Source: Amphirosellinia nigrospora (lineage: Eukaryota > Ascomycota > Sordariomycetes > Xylariales > Xylariaceae). From it: a stretch of DNA of 64,000 nt. The notes below the pieces were generated by a model, which made no database searches, was not told where the DNA came from, and saw only the letters and a list, made by a program, of their open reading frames with translations. The position numbers and the translations under genes were made by a program. Positions 21,938 to 35,292 of this stretch are shown here, one piece after another. Position 1 is the first letter of the stretch. Each line of letters begins with the position of its first letter. The DNA is taken from NCBI GenBank assembly GCA_004123355.1, contig SCHM01000002.1, positions 1,922,001-1,986,000 on the forward strand, in the 5' to 3' direction.

Positions 21938-24900
21938 TACTACCCAAACCTACATTAGCCAGCCAGAACTAAATGAAATTCTAAGCTGAAAGCATACAAG
22001 TACATGATTGTGACGTTCACACCGAATATTGAGAAGCTAGGGAATGACCTAATGCTTTTCTTTTGTAACCCCAATGCTTTTGTTTTAAAATGACGTTTCT
22101 CTGCGGCGACGGTAAGTAAGTGCAAGGGGACGGTTTTGGCTTTACCTGTGGGCTTCTCTCAGCCACAATAACTCTCGTCAGATCATCGTCGGGTTTTTAT
22201 CGTCCCATCATGATCATCCCAATAAATCAGAAAGTAGGTGCTAAGGCACAGCAAGCAGTACAAACTTGATTGGAGCGGTGACCTCCTACCTATACCACAG
22301 GAGCCATGGTCTAGATTGCGTATATAAGTTGGACTGTGTATATGAAACTCTTGTTCATGTTTGCACGTCCGTATACCTTGAACTTGTTTAGTTGAAGCAT
22401 CTTTTCTCAGTCTATACTCTCGACGAGGGCACACCCCGTCTAGTTTTTAGACCATTGAAAATATCCCCATTGACGCTAGTTCCCATATTATAGAGTAAAT
22501 CATCAAACATCGGACCCACGTAGTTCTAGATGCCTCTCGACAAGCCCCCTTCTCATCTTAGGTTGCTCATCGCCCCTTTTCTTCTTCAAAAACTCGTACT
22601 CTCTGTCAGGGGTGTGCAACGACGTACCGATTGTCTCCCCTAATGCCTCTCTCCGCTCGTGCTCGGTGCGCCGGCGCATGAAGTAGCAGTAGAGCGGCGT
22701 TGATGATCGTCCACGCCGAGAGCTCGACGACGATGTAGCACGTCACCTGCACAATGCGATACATGGCCAGGCGGGCGTGCCCCCATGCAAAGAATGGCGT
22801 CGTGAGATCCTGTTTATCAAAAGCAGTCGTGATATTTGCGGCAGCCCAAAGATGAGCCACAGCGCAGTCCATGACTGTCCTAAAGCCATGGCTACGATCT
22901 CGCATGCGTTACCCAACACTACCATCCCGCAAAGCTCACCATCCAGTAGACTATGAAGGACCCTCATACAAAGGCTGTCACGTTGATAGACTCCTATCCA
23001 TATAAGTGAGCGGGGGGGAGGGGCTAGGTCAGTAGCGTCGGGTATGGTTCTGGCCAAGTGTAGAATGCATACATCATGTATAGGCACAAAGAAAATGATC
23101 AAGTATATCAGCCCAATCGTCACGGTGGGAGTGGCAGTCAAAGGCTCGACAGGCCGGAGACGAATCGTCACTAGAACACACTGGTCATCAGCTATCGTTA
23201 ATTTGACTTGATTCAAGTCTTTCTTTTGAAGTGCGTAAAGCTCCTGGGATCCCTAAAACCACTTACGACACACAACACACAACACACAACACCAGAATTC
23301 GCGACAAATGAGGCTTTCGCTATGACTATCGGGGAAGGAGAGGAGATTGTAAGAAGCATCTGACTCCAACTAGCCCCGAACTGAGCTTTGGACCAGGACG
23401 TGAGTAATCTCAGCCGAGGTAGAATGTTGTTATACGCGGTCGTCCACGGGCGTGCTGTCTAGATGACATACGGAATGGCACCCGTATGATCGTACGAGGC
23501 ATTCACACGCCTGACAACTTCGAGCAGCAGCACCGTCGCAGTCGGGTTGACAACTACCGCCTCCATGCGTTCCAGTTGTAAACACTGCGTCACACCGCGA
23601 TCGGGCAATGTTTGTGCACGACCAGTAGGAATATCTGATACCTAAGAGATCGGTGCGGCGATGATGAATATATCTGCTAGGTCAAGTTTACCATCGCCTT
23701 AATTTCACAGTTAGAGATGTATGTCGGCCGAGGCGTCACTGCTAGGAGGTTCCCAGCGTGTATATTCAAGGCACGTGAGGGTTTTTGGATGTGAGATGAG
23801 AAGCGGGCGATTATGCGGCGCCACGATGGCTAACGGCCGCGAAGTTCTATGGCGGCACTTCACCATCGTAGTCGACGACATATACTCCAAGACCATGTAG
23901 GTTGTTCTAGACATGATGAGAAATAGCTCCGTATATCGATAGCGCGGCAAATACGAACGCCATAAAAGTGAAAGCTTCTATCTTGTATGCACCAGTGCTC
24001 TGGTTGGATCGCGTCGTAGAAGGAGCACTCGCTTGTTCTGCTCAGAGTGCAAGAAACATGCTTCACCTTTTCCATCTCAGGATGCCAAAATCCGGAGGCT
24101 ACTTGTACCTCCACCCAGCGAAGGCCCGCCTATAGTTCCAAAGTATATTCGATGTCTGAATTATAGTCGTGCGGGTCGAAGATGTTTCGGGTTTCGAGAG
24201 TCGTTTTAGCTCTATTAGCTGCTCTTCGTCTGATAGCTCTGTCTCTGATACCGAGTTGGCCCCATCCTACCCAGGGATGTCTTCTGGGAGCCGCTCGCTC
24301 GACCTACTTTTAGGCGATAGGAGACGTGACTTGTTTGTTTAAGCTCAGATTAGAAACTCTTACACAGACTGAAAAGGCTAACAAACACCCAATTCAAAAA
24401 TGTATGGCACGCCAGGGTATTTTGGTGGCTTCTTTACGAGGTCAATTTCGGGGTTTCTCCGACCTGACAACCTTGAGGGACCAAGAAAGGTGTGCATAGT
24501 TGTAGATAGATCATCCGACTGTGTATTCATCAACCCTATGTGTCAGTCTTTCTCTACATTCGAGGGGCGGGATGGACCAGATGGGAGATAGGCCGAGGAT
24601 AATAATACAACCTATTGTTCCCATACTAATTATATATGTATATTCTCTCTTGAGGTGTGAGGTAGGAGAAACGATCCTGGGTAGCAGGCGTCCGGTGGAA
24701 GTTAAAGTTTATGCTCAGGGTTAAAACTGGCGAGCAAGTCAGCGGTCCAGCATCATGTAGGGCAAAGTTCAATATTAGCGCAGGCACCTATACTTAATGA
24801 TAAAAGCCTAAGCCACTACGTATTAATGCGAGGGTGTTAGAGTATATACCTTAGGCAGGGTAGACAAATATAAATCCATCATTGCCTACGGTACGAAGTC

Positions 24901-25351
24901 TCTGCGTATTCATAATTTAGTGGTAGTAGTTACACAAATAAGTACGTTCTCAAACATTAATAGCATGAACGCATATTTACTCATTTCAGCATATTTTGGG
25001 TAGAAACCGGATATATTGTCTCCAAGAATTAAGAGTGATATGAACTCCTACTGGCATTTGACGAGGTTTCTATTGATTTGGTCAATAACACAGACAAATA
25101 TATGTAATCGTTCTTCTTAGTACATGCATTGCTTCTAACGAAACAGTGTTTTCCACCTTTAGAGAATCTTCTCCCACTCCCACCTTCGCCAATATGATGG
25201 CTTTACGCTACTATATATATAAATGCGATAGAAATGGAAACTATTTTGACGTTCGAAACATGTTACCTTCGCCGAACGCCAAACTGCCCATTAAACCCAG
25301 AATCCTAAAATGACCAATGCGATGTAAGCTTGGTGCTGCAGACAAAAGAAA
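21938..25351. other. Unresolved 3.4-kb stretch with one membrane-like minus-strand frame
   Basis: Minus-strand frames at 22606-23216 hold several hydrophobic segments (for example TIGLIYLIIFFVPIHDVCIL, and YIVVELSAWTIINAALLLL in another frame), which may be a multi-pass membrane protein with a frame change near 22850. No ATG opens the larger frame and I could not place the family. Minus-strand frames at 23711-24114 are also open but unrecognised. 24400-25330 is AT-rich and empty as far as I can see. Confidence 0.35.
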
Positions 25352-27219
25352 CTACATATCCATATCCAATCGCTCCAGCCCAGATATAGTAGACGCTAAA
25401 CTAGCCGCAAGACGCTCCACGCGCTTCAAGGCCATGCTAGCCAGCTTCTCCTCTTCTGAAGAATCGACCAGCTCGTATCGAGCAAAAGCCTTTTCAGACT
25501 CAATACCACCAAATATATCGACAGCCGAAAACCCATCAGTATCAAGCTCAAGGGGGCGCGGTGCTGCAGTAGAATAGCCGTCGTCATCAAAGATATCACC
25601 ATCTAGGTTGGCAACTTTCTTCTCAACCTGCGTTGGTTCTGAGTTCGCCTCAGGAATTTGCGACTTCTCGATTGTGGAGGGAACCGGATCCTCGAGAGAC
25701 GGGGCGTCTGTCTTGTCGTTGTCCAATACAGGGGCTTCATCGACAAAGTTGGACGACTTGCCCATTAGAGTATCTGTATCGATTTCGGGGAACTCTGGTG
25801 TCTCAAGAACAGCAAATACATGGGGTTGTTGGTAGTAGTCAACAGAGGTCGGGTTGTGATGTAGCATCGAGAAGTCCATGTTCTGCTCTGGCATCAAGAC
25901 CATGCCAATCTGTTGTTGTTGCCCGAAAGGTGGCATAGTGTATGGGTTGGTATCCTTTGGTATTTGCTGTGACTCAGGCTGTCTCCGCTCCATTTGAGGC
26001 TGTTGAGGCTGTACTTGAGCTACAACAGCTTCGGGATTTTGGCTAAGTGATTCCAAAAAGCTCGAGAAAGCTTGCGATTGTAGCAGCAAGCGTGTGAAAT
26101 TGTTCAAGCGAATGTTTTCCTCCGAAAGAGCCCGGTTTTCGGCACGGAGGTCGTTGTTCTCGCTGACCTTAGCGGAAATCTCAGTCTCCAGTTGACCGAT
26201 ATATTCTATATGCACTATTAGCCTCACCGATCTATATATGTCCTAGGAATATTCTCACCTTTTCTTCTCGAGCGGAAAGCACGAGCAGAGACTTTGTTGC
26301 GAAGCTGGCGTCTCTCCTTGCTACTAAGCTTCTTGCCTTCTTCGCTGGCAAGTAGACGTTCATCTTCATCCATATCGTCCTGTTCTTTCTTCATACGGGA
26401 GCTTGATGTAGAGGCGAGTCACCCTCATCGTCGGGCTCTGAGGCGGTGGGATTTGACCGCATTAAATCAGTAACTGCGTGATCTTCTGTTCAACCATTGG
26501 GTCAGCTGGTTTAGGTCCCTTTGGCCGCGATTGCTTAGACTGCTGTTGTCGGCGGTGCTGCTGTTCTTGTTGACGTATCATCTGTACCTGTTGTTGTATT
26601 TTCTGCTCTGTCCGTGCCTCGGCCTGGGCCTGAGCCTGGGCCTGAGCCTGAGCCTTGGCCATGGCGGCGCGTTGTGCATGCATGCCAGGATACATCCTTC
26701 CAACGGTGCCAGGCTGGGACGGAACAGCAACGGGTGTTGGGTTGCCACCCGGGTTGACTGCCGGTGTTGCTGGGTTGTAGTAGAATCCTGCGTCTGCTGG
26801 GGGGTCAAAGTCCATATCCATGTCGGTGTGGTTATCGCGTTCTGGGAAGGCGTGCTATTGAAGTCGTACAACTCCTCACCCGGGTTGATGTAATCCAGGT
26901 CGTAGTTGGCCATCTGAGCATTGACTTCGTTAATGGCGATCGTACTGGCCAAGGCACCCGGAACAAGGGGTGTCTGCTGCTTGTAGGCATCGTATTGATG
27001 GCTGGGGCCGGACAACATCTGGTTGGTAGGCATAGTGGTCGGAGTGGTCGTCATGGCAGTCGGGGATGGGATAAATTGTGACTTGTTGGCCGCGGCGTTT
27101 GGTGACAGCGACGGTGATTGATACGGGGATGCATTGTATTTGATGAAGTCGAACATCTCGAGAGGGTCGTTGCTGGCCACCGGCGAGGTACTCGTTGACC
27201 CGTGGGTCTCCATCATCAT
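25352..27219 (-). CDS. bZIP transcription factor
   Basis: ATG at 27219 (MMMETHGSTSTS; the upstream TTG is not used). The N-terminal part is rich in S, P, T and N (DFIKYNASPYQSPSLSPN), followed by an AQ repeat (AKAQAQAQAQAQAEAR) and Q-rich coil. The DNA-binding basic region lies in the exon at about 26260-26400: LSSKERRQLRNKVSARAFR, then SRRK. An intron (GTGAGA..CATATAG, about 26259-26210) splits it from the zipper, EYIGQLETEISAKV, with heptad leucines through NNFTRLLLQ. The acidic C-tail ends at 25352. It should dimerise and bind DNA in the nucleus. Frame breaks of one missing base lie near 26817, 26475 and 26402; the flanks match the family on both sides. The target genes cannot be inferred. 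Confidence 0.85.
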
Positions 27220-27241
27220 CGAAGCTAACAATGCTTGTGTC

Positions 27242-27242
<1 letters not shown>

Positions 27243-27274
<32 letters not shown>
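27243..27274. repeat. CGA trinucleotide microsatellite, about 10 copies
   Basis: A pure CGA run lies 24 bp upstream of the bZIP start, in its likely 5' leader. It reads as CGT/TCG on the transcribed strand. Length variation here could affect expression, but nothing in the sequence shows that. Confidence 0.9.
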
Positions 27275-27276
<2 letters not shown>

Positions 27277-30200
27277 GTACTAGAGGCGGCGTAAATGGGC
27301 TGGTTGGCTGGAGCGGCGGGAGCTGTTAATCGTCTGGGTACGATGATCTGTATCGGTATTGATATTGTTGATGCTGGTTGAAGGGTTGGGAAAGGGAAAG
27401 GAATCGGAAATAATGGGGGGGTGAGGCAGATCCGTTGGGGCCATGGGCGTTAAGAGCTGGAACTCTATCTAAGCGGACGGCCGAGGGGCAGGCGGGTAGC
27501 CGTCAGGGCTCTCTGAGTGGCTTGGCGCTCTCGGCACTCTCTTTGGTTCTTGGGTGCTTGGCCCCGTCCACCGCCGTGGCAGGGATCAGTGGGCCAGGAC
27601 GCACCAAGGGAGGGGAGGGGACGCGTAAGCCTCTGGGATGATAGTTCGGGTGTGCGCTACTAGTCTAGTAATATGCCTGCCTGAGGTCCTGAGCGCTAGG
27701 CCACTAAAGCACAGCTGGTGCTGACGAATTAGGACATTGGCGCCTGTGGAGATGTGTTCACCTCGATAGCTACAAGTATCTGTTTCGCTTTATATTACAC
27801 CCCGCCTTATAAGGTATAGAAGTACCTACCTAACCATCTACCTATCCATCTATATACATACATACTAAGACCCAAGACACGTGTAGTGGGCAGCAACACC
27901 AAAGCGGGACATACCAGGGACCAGAAGCGTAGATGACGAGGCCAGCTTCCTCTTCAAGCGTTACCGTCCAATCGTCACCCGCTTTCGAGCTGCGAGAATG
28001 GAAGCGTGCCTCAGGTTACCAGCCAGCAGAAAGAGGGGCGGTGTAAGTGATGACGATGCGGTGCTCGACAACAACGACGGCAACGACGACGATGATGAGG
28101 CATGGGTGAATAATCCGGCATACATACCCAATCGGGAATCAGGACGGTTTACAGAAAACGAACCAAGATGCTTTGTAAGGTATACTGTACTGCCAAACCG
28201 GTCCAATCCCCGCATTCAGCGTGTGTACATCATACCCAAGAAAATGGGCAGGCAGCTTACATAGTAGACGCTATGGCGTTCAATTCAGATCTACACCAGC
28301 GGATGCATTCTTAAATAACAGATTATGCTAGCGTTTATCAGTACATACTAATCCACAATGCTAAGGAACCGGCATCAAAACCTACATACAATACGAAGTA
28401 ACTGGAAATGTACAGCCGGATTTGTCGGCTTGGGGCGCTGCCATCAAGAACTTTATAACTTAGTGAGTCTGGTCAATTCCCGAAATCAGATACCAAATCT
28501 CACGGCTTCTGGTTCGCTGCTAAATGGCAGCCTAGAGTATAAATGGATAGAAGGCATCTTACTTCGGACACTAGTACCAAAATGCTACAGTAATCTTGGG
28601 TGCCATAATCTACATAATCTACATAATCTACACTACATATGCATCTAGTGCCCCAGCACAGCCACCACCGCATATACACTAACCTCGCCGCTCACCTATG
28701 TAGGTAGTCAATATCATAGGTCGACTGCAACAGCTTCAAACTCGGACGGATAGGCACATATGTCAGGAATTAAATATGCAACTGAATCAAGATTATCATC
28801 GGCGGTGAGCTGGACGATACCTACTCACCTTATATGGTGTCCACTCATGATGTAAATTCAGTCGGTCTGTCGCATCGCTAACTTCCGAGGGCCTGGGGTA
28901 AGCCAGCCAAAGATACACAAGGCCATCCTCGATGGCGCCGAGGACTGCAGAATGTAATGCCTGCTGGAGGTTTCTTTCAGCGTCCACTACAGCAGCATCC
29001 TAGCACAACCTCGAAATGTGTGAAACTAGTCATCTCCATGTAAAACATAGCATCGTATCGGGCGAAGCGCTGGTCTGCCGATGTGGGCAGACGATCATGC
29101 CGATGGAAACACCAAAGAACGTCTTACTAGACGTCTCCTATGTAGGCTAGGTGGTTTCAGATAGGACCTCGGACAGGCCTCGGATTCTGCTCGGAACTGT
29201 CAAGCGGGTTCGCGGCGGGTCGGGTCCGTTTTGAGCCCGCCCGAGTCATTTCAGTACCGTGGCTGTGCACCGGGGCCGGCACGCTGATTGGGCCGACGTT
29301 GTGCAAACCTGTGGTTTTGTGTGGTCTGTGGCTTGGCCCTGGATACTCAGCTGTACAGGGACTTGAGTAGAAATAGGAGAGAGGATGGCGCAGCATCTAC
29401 ACCTAATTACTTAATCATGAACATTGACAGATGTCCATGTACATACTTGTAAAGAAAGGGGCCATTTTCAAATCCTATCCAGCATTGAACGCCATAAAAG
29501 TTAAAAGGGGAATGAGAAACTCTGGAAATGACAGTGCGATATACGGAGTACTACTACACCAAAAGCGAAGAAGCAAACTGCTAAACGGCACTCAAGTCTG
29601 ACATACCTAAAGTAGTAGTAGTATTGTTGAGAAGTTACAGCGTTACATATATTACCATCACATACCTATCATGGTCCGCCAGCTAAGCGCACACGGGATC
29701 GGGAACCACATTAAGCCGATGTGGCACACGGGCTGCAGAACAGCTCAACCATGGAGCCTCGAAGACCTGCATAGGCCAAAGCCCTTTAGTCCGCTGGTGG
29801 GATGTAGCTCGTCGGACGACATCGTGCATTGAACATCTCTCATGTCTCGACGGTTCCTACCACAACACAACACGAGCCTTATCCAATTAGCTTGCTAATG
29901 GATGGACCACCATGTACAACAGCGAAATGCCGTTCTAGCACCCTCGAAGCAGTCAAACAGAGTAGCCAACCACGTGACGATGCCCTAATAATATATAAAC
30001 TGAAGGTTTCTGATGGATTTTAGTTTAGTCAGATCAATTATCTTGTTGGTTATATGCAAGTAAGGAATATGCTACGATGTGGAGGCAGTGCCCCCCTTTA
30101 ACCTATGATTGTGAATCCCAACAGCGCCACCCCCTATTACTCGCACCAATGACGCGGACCAGTAGAATTAGCGACGGATATATATACCTACACAAGAGGC

Positions 30201-32839
30201 CTCCAGCTCTTCTACACATTTGCTTGTATGCTTGGATTTCAAACGCAGTTACAACAAAACCACAATCAATGGCGCAGTCAAGTGCCCTGTTCCAGTTGGA
30301 TGGGGACTAAGCACCACCAGATTCTGTATGAGCGAACCTTCTCCCGCTACGTACCTTAATCTAAGTTTCGGCCTGAAGAGTCTACAGCACTCGATTGAGG
30401 GGTTGGGATTTAAGCGTCAGTTAATCATGGATGATACTTGCCAACAAGTCTAGCTAGGACTTACCCGCTTAACATGGCACTGTCGGCATTAACTCAACAA
30501 GCTTGATACAAAATTTGCGGCGGTGGTCAACACTCATTATATCGATTTCTTTAACTGGTTACTATGATGCATCGGCAAACCAATATCGACTTTCTACCAT
30601 GGTGCCCTAAAGTAGCTGTCCTCTCGTCCAGTTGTCAAAGACCTTTCATTTTTCAGGGCCACATGCACTTGCTTTCACTTTATGGTGGTGTTATACTACT
30701 CTTGTTTTGGTATTCCCTCGGCACGCCCTACTGTGACCTGACCACCAATTTCCGGCCTATAATCCTACTAGATACAATACATCAATGTCCTGGTGGGGGA
30801 ATGGCATAGATTTTAGTTTGGCGTGGGTTCAATCTAATTTTCTACACATTTACGAAACGTAGCCGCTAGCTATCTAAGGATTAGTTCACCCTAGATGTAG
30901 GCTTTGAGTCATGATATACCTTACCGGCTCTTACTTCTGCTTTGATAAATAACTTTGATATAAAAAGCAACCGTTGAGCTAAGTTATACTGAACGTTTGA
31001 TTTATTGAAGTTACAGTTAGGATCTTCCTACTAGCAATGAGGTATATTATGATGTCCCAGTCTCTCTAGGAGCTACTCCTAACTACTTAGTATATACATA
31101 GCCTACAGTCCCTTTAACCTCAGACAGCCCCAGTGAGGAAGTACTAGCTATCCTTAAACGTGCCGACATTATTGACGAACCGGTGTGCCTAACAGTTACC
31201 ATTCCGTTTCAGTGGAAGGCATTGCTATCTTTATAAATCTACTTCTATTCCCGAGACGGATGAGTAGCAAGACTTGTCTAACAATCTCTCCGCCTCATGA
31301 TGCCGTTGCGATATTGATCTCGCCGCTGCAGATTTCACTCCACGAAGGCACTGTATATCACGTGCAACTTGCATGTTTTGAAGCTTTTTTTTGAAGAACT
31401 ACATGGTCGATGTCACGATATGTGAACGTACCCAGCCCATAGACAAAGGACGTGTGTGTGTGTAGATGGAGACTAGTCATCAGGAGAGATAGATCCTTTG
31501 CGCAATAACAAGAGTCGTCTTACCTACCCCATACTAGAGGTCCTAACAGTCGATTTAGCTATGCAGACTAGAGCAGCTACCTACAGTAGCCGGCGAGAAC
31601 AAGCTACATACTGCGCCGCCGACATCTGCCTCGTCCTAATCCAACCTAAACCGCATAGCTGTATAATAATCAGCGGGTCCTCTACAAGCTTTACCACCCC
31701 CTTCATAGGGGCGAATGCAGGTTTCATATTGAGACACTCACCCATAAAGCTCCTATTAGCGCGGATGCAAACTTGCATGAGCATAACTCGGACTGCTGTT
31801 CTAATATATTTTTATTCTTTGAAGATCCTCAATGAGCTCCTTCTCATGTCACATGTTAAAGAACTACCAACAGTTCGTTAATTATTTTTAGCTTCATCAT
31901 CATGTTCTCCCATTGTAGAGGTAAGCAAAGTAACGGTCGAGGGTCTTCTTTATTACTAGTATAATCGTATTCGATGTGATGAGGACTTATGCAGCCATCG
32001 GTCTTATTAAAAGCTTTAGCTATAAAATATATTTACGCCGACGATTGTGAATTATACTAATAACCCTTAGGCTTTATATCATACCTGCTGCAAACTTAGC
32101 TATATTTGCTTCGGTTCTCTAGGTCATGGTTTAGACACATATACGGCAGATTTCCTAAAACTAGAAAGCTAGCCTGCGCTCAAGTTATATATGTTAGAGC
32201 CCGACTTTAAATTTTTCTTATTGTCTGAGAATGGTTACAAGGATGGCAGAAGGCTGCAAATAACTAAGCGTGAGATTAACTCGTCATACGCGATACAATA
32301 TAAAATAAGCTCTGTCGCACGTGTTGATAGACAGAGGTCTTGGACTCATATTCCCAGGTCTCGGGATATATACCAAATTGTACTACTCTGCATGGTCTGG
32401 CTGAGAATTATGTTCACTAAAGAGATGAGGGGTGGTGCTGCTCAGCTTCCGCCACCAAAGTCTCGCGCGTACTTGCGGCCAGGAAAGGCGAATCAATTGA
32501 GCCGGGCCACAAGGTATTTTACCTAACATATGTACAGTTGTTTAGAGTTGAGACTATCATATCTATACCTTGCCTTGCCTTTCCCTCCTTAATATCTTGA
32601 GCGATGTATCGAAGAGGTAATCTCTGATTTGCAACACGATAAGCGCTCTCTATATTACCACAAGTTCCCACGCAAAGTTGGGCTGTATGCTTAATGTCTT
32701 TACAGGAACTATTCTAGCACAGCGCTCCATTATACCCATACTCGGTAACGCAGCCCGATGGCCGAGATAAGATTCGAATCCTTTATCTTCAATCAGGAGA
32801 TTGGGATGATCCGATTGAGTGCTAGCTAAAGCATAAATC
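27275..32839. other. Gene-poor region, no supported gene
   Basis: The window is low in coding signal for more than 5 kb. The first part, to about 28260, is the likely upstream region of the bZIP gene. From 29.6 kb on, TA steps are dense, in keeping with RIP or decay. ORFs such as 28358-28648, 30564-30809 and 31498-31881 have no family likeness. A three-copy tandem of ATAATCTAC sits at 28605-28631. Confidence 0.5.
28605..28631. repeat. Three tandem copies of ATAATCTAC
   Basis: Three exact 9-base copies, followed by a partial one. No nearby gene is affected. Confidence 0.9.
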
Positions 32840-34320
32840 TCTGAGTGACGATTACTGGTCCCTATCATACGCGTGGGGCAATTAAAAAGACCACAAATCA
32901 ATCCGGGTGAATGGCTAGTTTGACTTTTAGGTGACTGAGAACGCCTCTGCTGCGCAGCGCAGACTGCGTTAGCTTGGCAAGAAAGAAAAATTAGACAGCA
33001 TTGTCATCCAGATCGACGCTATATGTACCAACCAAGCGAACATTTGAGAGTGCAACGCTCAAGTGTCCATGATGGGCGATATCTACTAAAAGGCAAAAGC
33101 AGTCATTGTTTGGCTGGGAAGTTGTGACCCGCTCATGCCTGGACAGTCGCAGGGCATCGAGTGCGCCGACAAGACCCACGAGGCTACAGCCTCTATGTTC
33201 ATGAATAGCACCCTTGCGTGGTGGTGACATTACTGGACTGTGAGTGGCAATATCCGAACTAATTAGGCCACGCCGTTTAAACACTAACATGATGTTTGAT
33301 GGAGTATTAAGAACTTGGTTTGTCCTAGCAAGCCTACTTCCTCAGAGAATCGCATGTCTACCCGTTCTGGCATTCCTTCTTCCTGAGCAGCTACAGCCAG
33401 TGTTACTGCAAACACATTTACCTGAGCCCGTTAGCTTGTTCTCTATGCTAGCACAGACCCGACGTCGAGAAGCAAGTAACCCGAGAGATAAAATGTATAG
33501 TGTACTAGCGGCCTGCCGCCCTGAAGACGGGAATCTGGTGCTTGAAGTGGACTACGCTAAGTTACCTAGCTAGATAGCGTACGAGGCATGTGCAGTCATG
33601 CTCGAACAGGGTCACAGGGTTTACCTCCGTCGGATTTTTGGCTTTGCCTATTCTGATACTATCGTTTCTTGGGTTCCCGGGATTGTTGGGCCCTGTCATT
33701 TACCACACGTGGCACATCAGTGAAATATAGAGTACAAGGGCAATATGCTTTATATGTTAAGCCAAGTAGATTACGGTTGGTGTTCCAAACACGGACCTAG
33801 TTGTCGAGAAGAACAACAGTGCCGAATCTAAGACAAGACCTTGTTTGCAGAGGGCCTTCTTTTAGAAGTGATGCATAAGGTTACGAGATCACAGGATGGC
33901 TTTAAAGACTCGAACCTCGAATCTCGCTTGTCAACCTTGATCGGAATACAAGAAAAGCAGTAGAAAAAAGGACAAGGTGAGCTGATCAAGGCTAACAGGA
34001 TCTTCTTCGACAAAATCAAACGCGTCTCCCTGAGGCCCAAGATTAAGTCTATGACCGACTGGAACCAAATTGCTGCCATGATCGACACCGGAGCGACGCT
34101 GTTCTTCACCCGTAGCAGAAGCATTGGAATTGCGAAATTTATCGTAAAGATCGGAGATCTGGTGATAGTGCTGTTCGGGTTCCCACGCGTGATTGTACTA
34201 TGCTCTTGTGCTGGTAATGCTGTGAGGGGGCTCAGGCGATGCCGCCATATCCTATCGTATGGTCAGCGAAGCATTGATGCCTGGCATCGAAGGCGGACAA
34301 CTAGATGACCTATACAAATT
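32840..34320 (+). pseudogene. HET-domain (heterokaryon incompatibility) gene relic
   Basis: The HET motifs follow in one frame with stops between them: YWSLSYAWGN, then IRVNG, VTENASAAQRRLR, then DAICTNQANI, AQVSMMGDIY and KAKAVIVWLGS (32840-33120). The first stops are TAA and TAG around 32885-32935. A later TGA splits NQANI from ECNAQ, and a TAA follows DIY. Downstream comes the SNPRDKMYSVLAACRPEDG block (33470-33530) with VDYAKL, and the C-terminal part at 34051-34320 (LFFTRSRSIGIAKF, KIGDLVIVLFG, and EALMPGIEGGQL in another frame). Several stops replace Arg or Gln positions, as expected of RIP. It is a non-functional copy of a gene that would trigger recognition-dependent cell death between strains. 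Confidence 0.75.
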
Positions 34321-35292
34321 GGGCCAGGTGACGAAAAAGTTTTTAAGATTGTCTAAGGAATCAGCGATTGCCAGAGAAAACTACGAACCGGTGACTAAAA
34401 AAGTTAACATCAGTGGCTCAAGGGGCTTGGTTTATTTAAAAACTCAAGCTGCTTAATCCATTTAGCTATATAGCTTCAAATGATTCAAATTTTAAGACTG
34501 TAAAAAAAAAAACCCCCAAAAAGGATAATAATTCAGTCTGATATTTTAGATGGCTTTATTATATCTTTTTGACAATAATTTTTGAAGTGAAAAAAACAAA
34601 CCCCCGTGGCCTGTATATACTTTAGCGTACTACGTACTTAGCAATATTAAATTAATATTTAAGTCGTTTTAATGTGATAAAAGAACGGTGTTGCACATTA
34701 CTTCTGAAGTAATCCTCATCAATCCTGTAAATAAAAGCACCTACTCCTTATTGAGAGAGGGAGAATGAAGTGGATTAATTACATAGGTATGTAACCTACC
34801 CTTGGCATATTTACCTAGGTGGGTATTCAGTATGCAATATTAGCGCCTAAGTTTCTCACAGGATGATGCTGGACGCACAGCCACGATAGACTCAGCAAAT
34901 GTTTCTGAGTAAAGTGTTAACAGGGATTTTATAATTCCTACAAAACCCGAGGATGCCATACGCCGTAATAGGAAAAGGGGATTAGTCTATGTCATCAATG
35001 ACGACACACATACACACTCCCGTCAGACATAATAACCTCTTGTAAAGCCATTAACATGAGCAATCAAAATGCAAGTGCGTGCTGAGTAATGCGCGAACAT
35101 GCAACTTAGTAGTTTACAGTACCGAGCATTAATTTCTAAGCAAACAAGATGCAGGTCAAATATTTATCCAACTTTAATTACGTAAACTTGGGGTCCTTGT
35201 ACACATTTTAGTTATTTACATATTACACCTCACTGCGTATTACCATCATCCTCAATGAGATGTACCACGCAGCTGGTATACCAAAACTCCCA
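34321..35292. other. AT-rich intergenic DNA
   Basis: Contains A runs, a C-rich run (34510-34516) and TA-rich tracts near 34560-34680. No gene or RNA is seen. Confidence 0.5.

Noticed and set aside
22606-23216. Possible wax-synthase-like or terpene-cluster membrane enzyme
   Set aside because: The hydrophobic pattern is suggestive, but none of the expected conserved motifs could be lined up and no ATG opens the frame.
32740-32830. Second tRNA-like stretch with GATTCGAATCC
   Set aside because: No acceptor stem or A box at proper spacing; it lies just upstream of the HET relic.
33828-34124. 98-codon minus-strand frame
   Set aside because: It lies antisense to the C-terminal part of the HET relic and has no family likeness.
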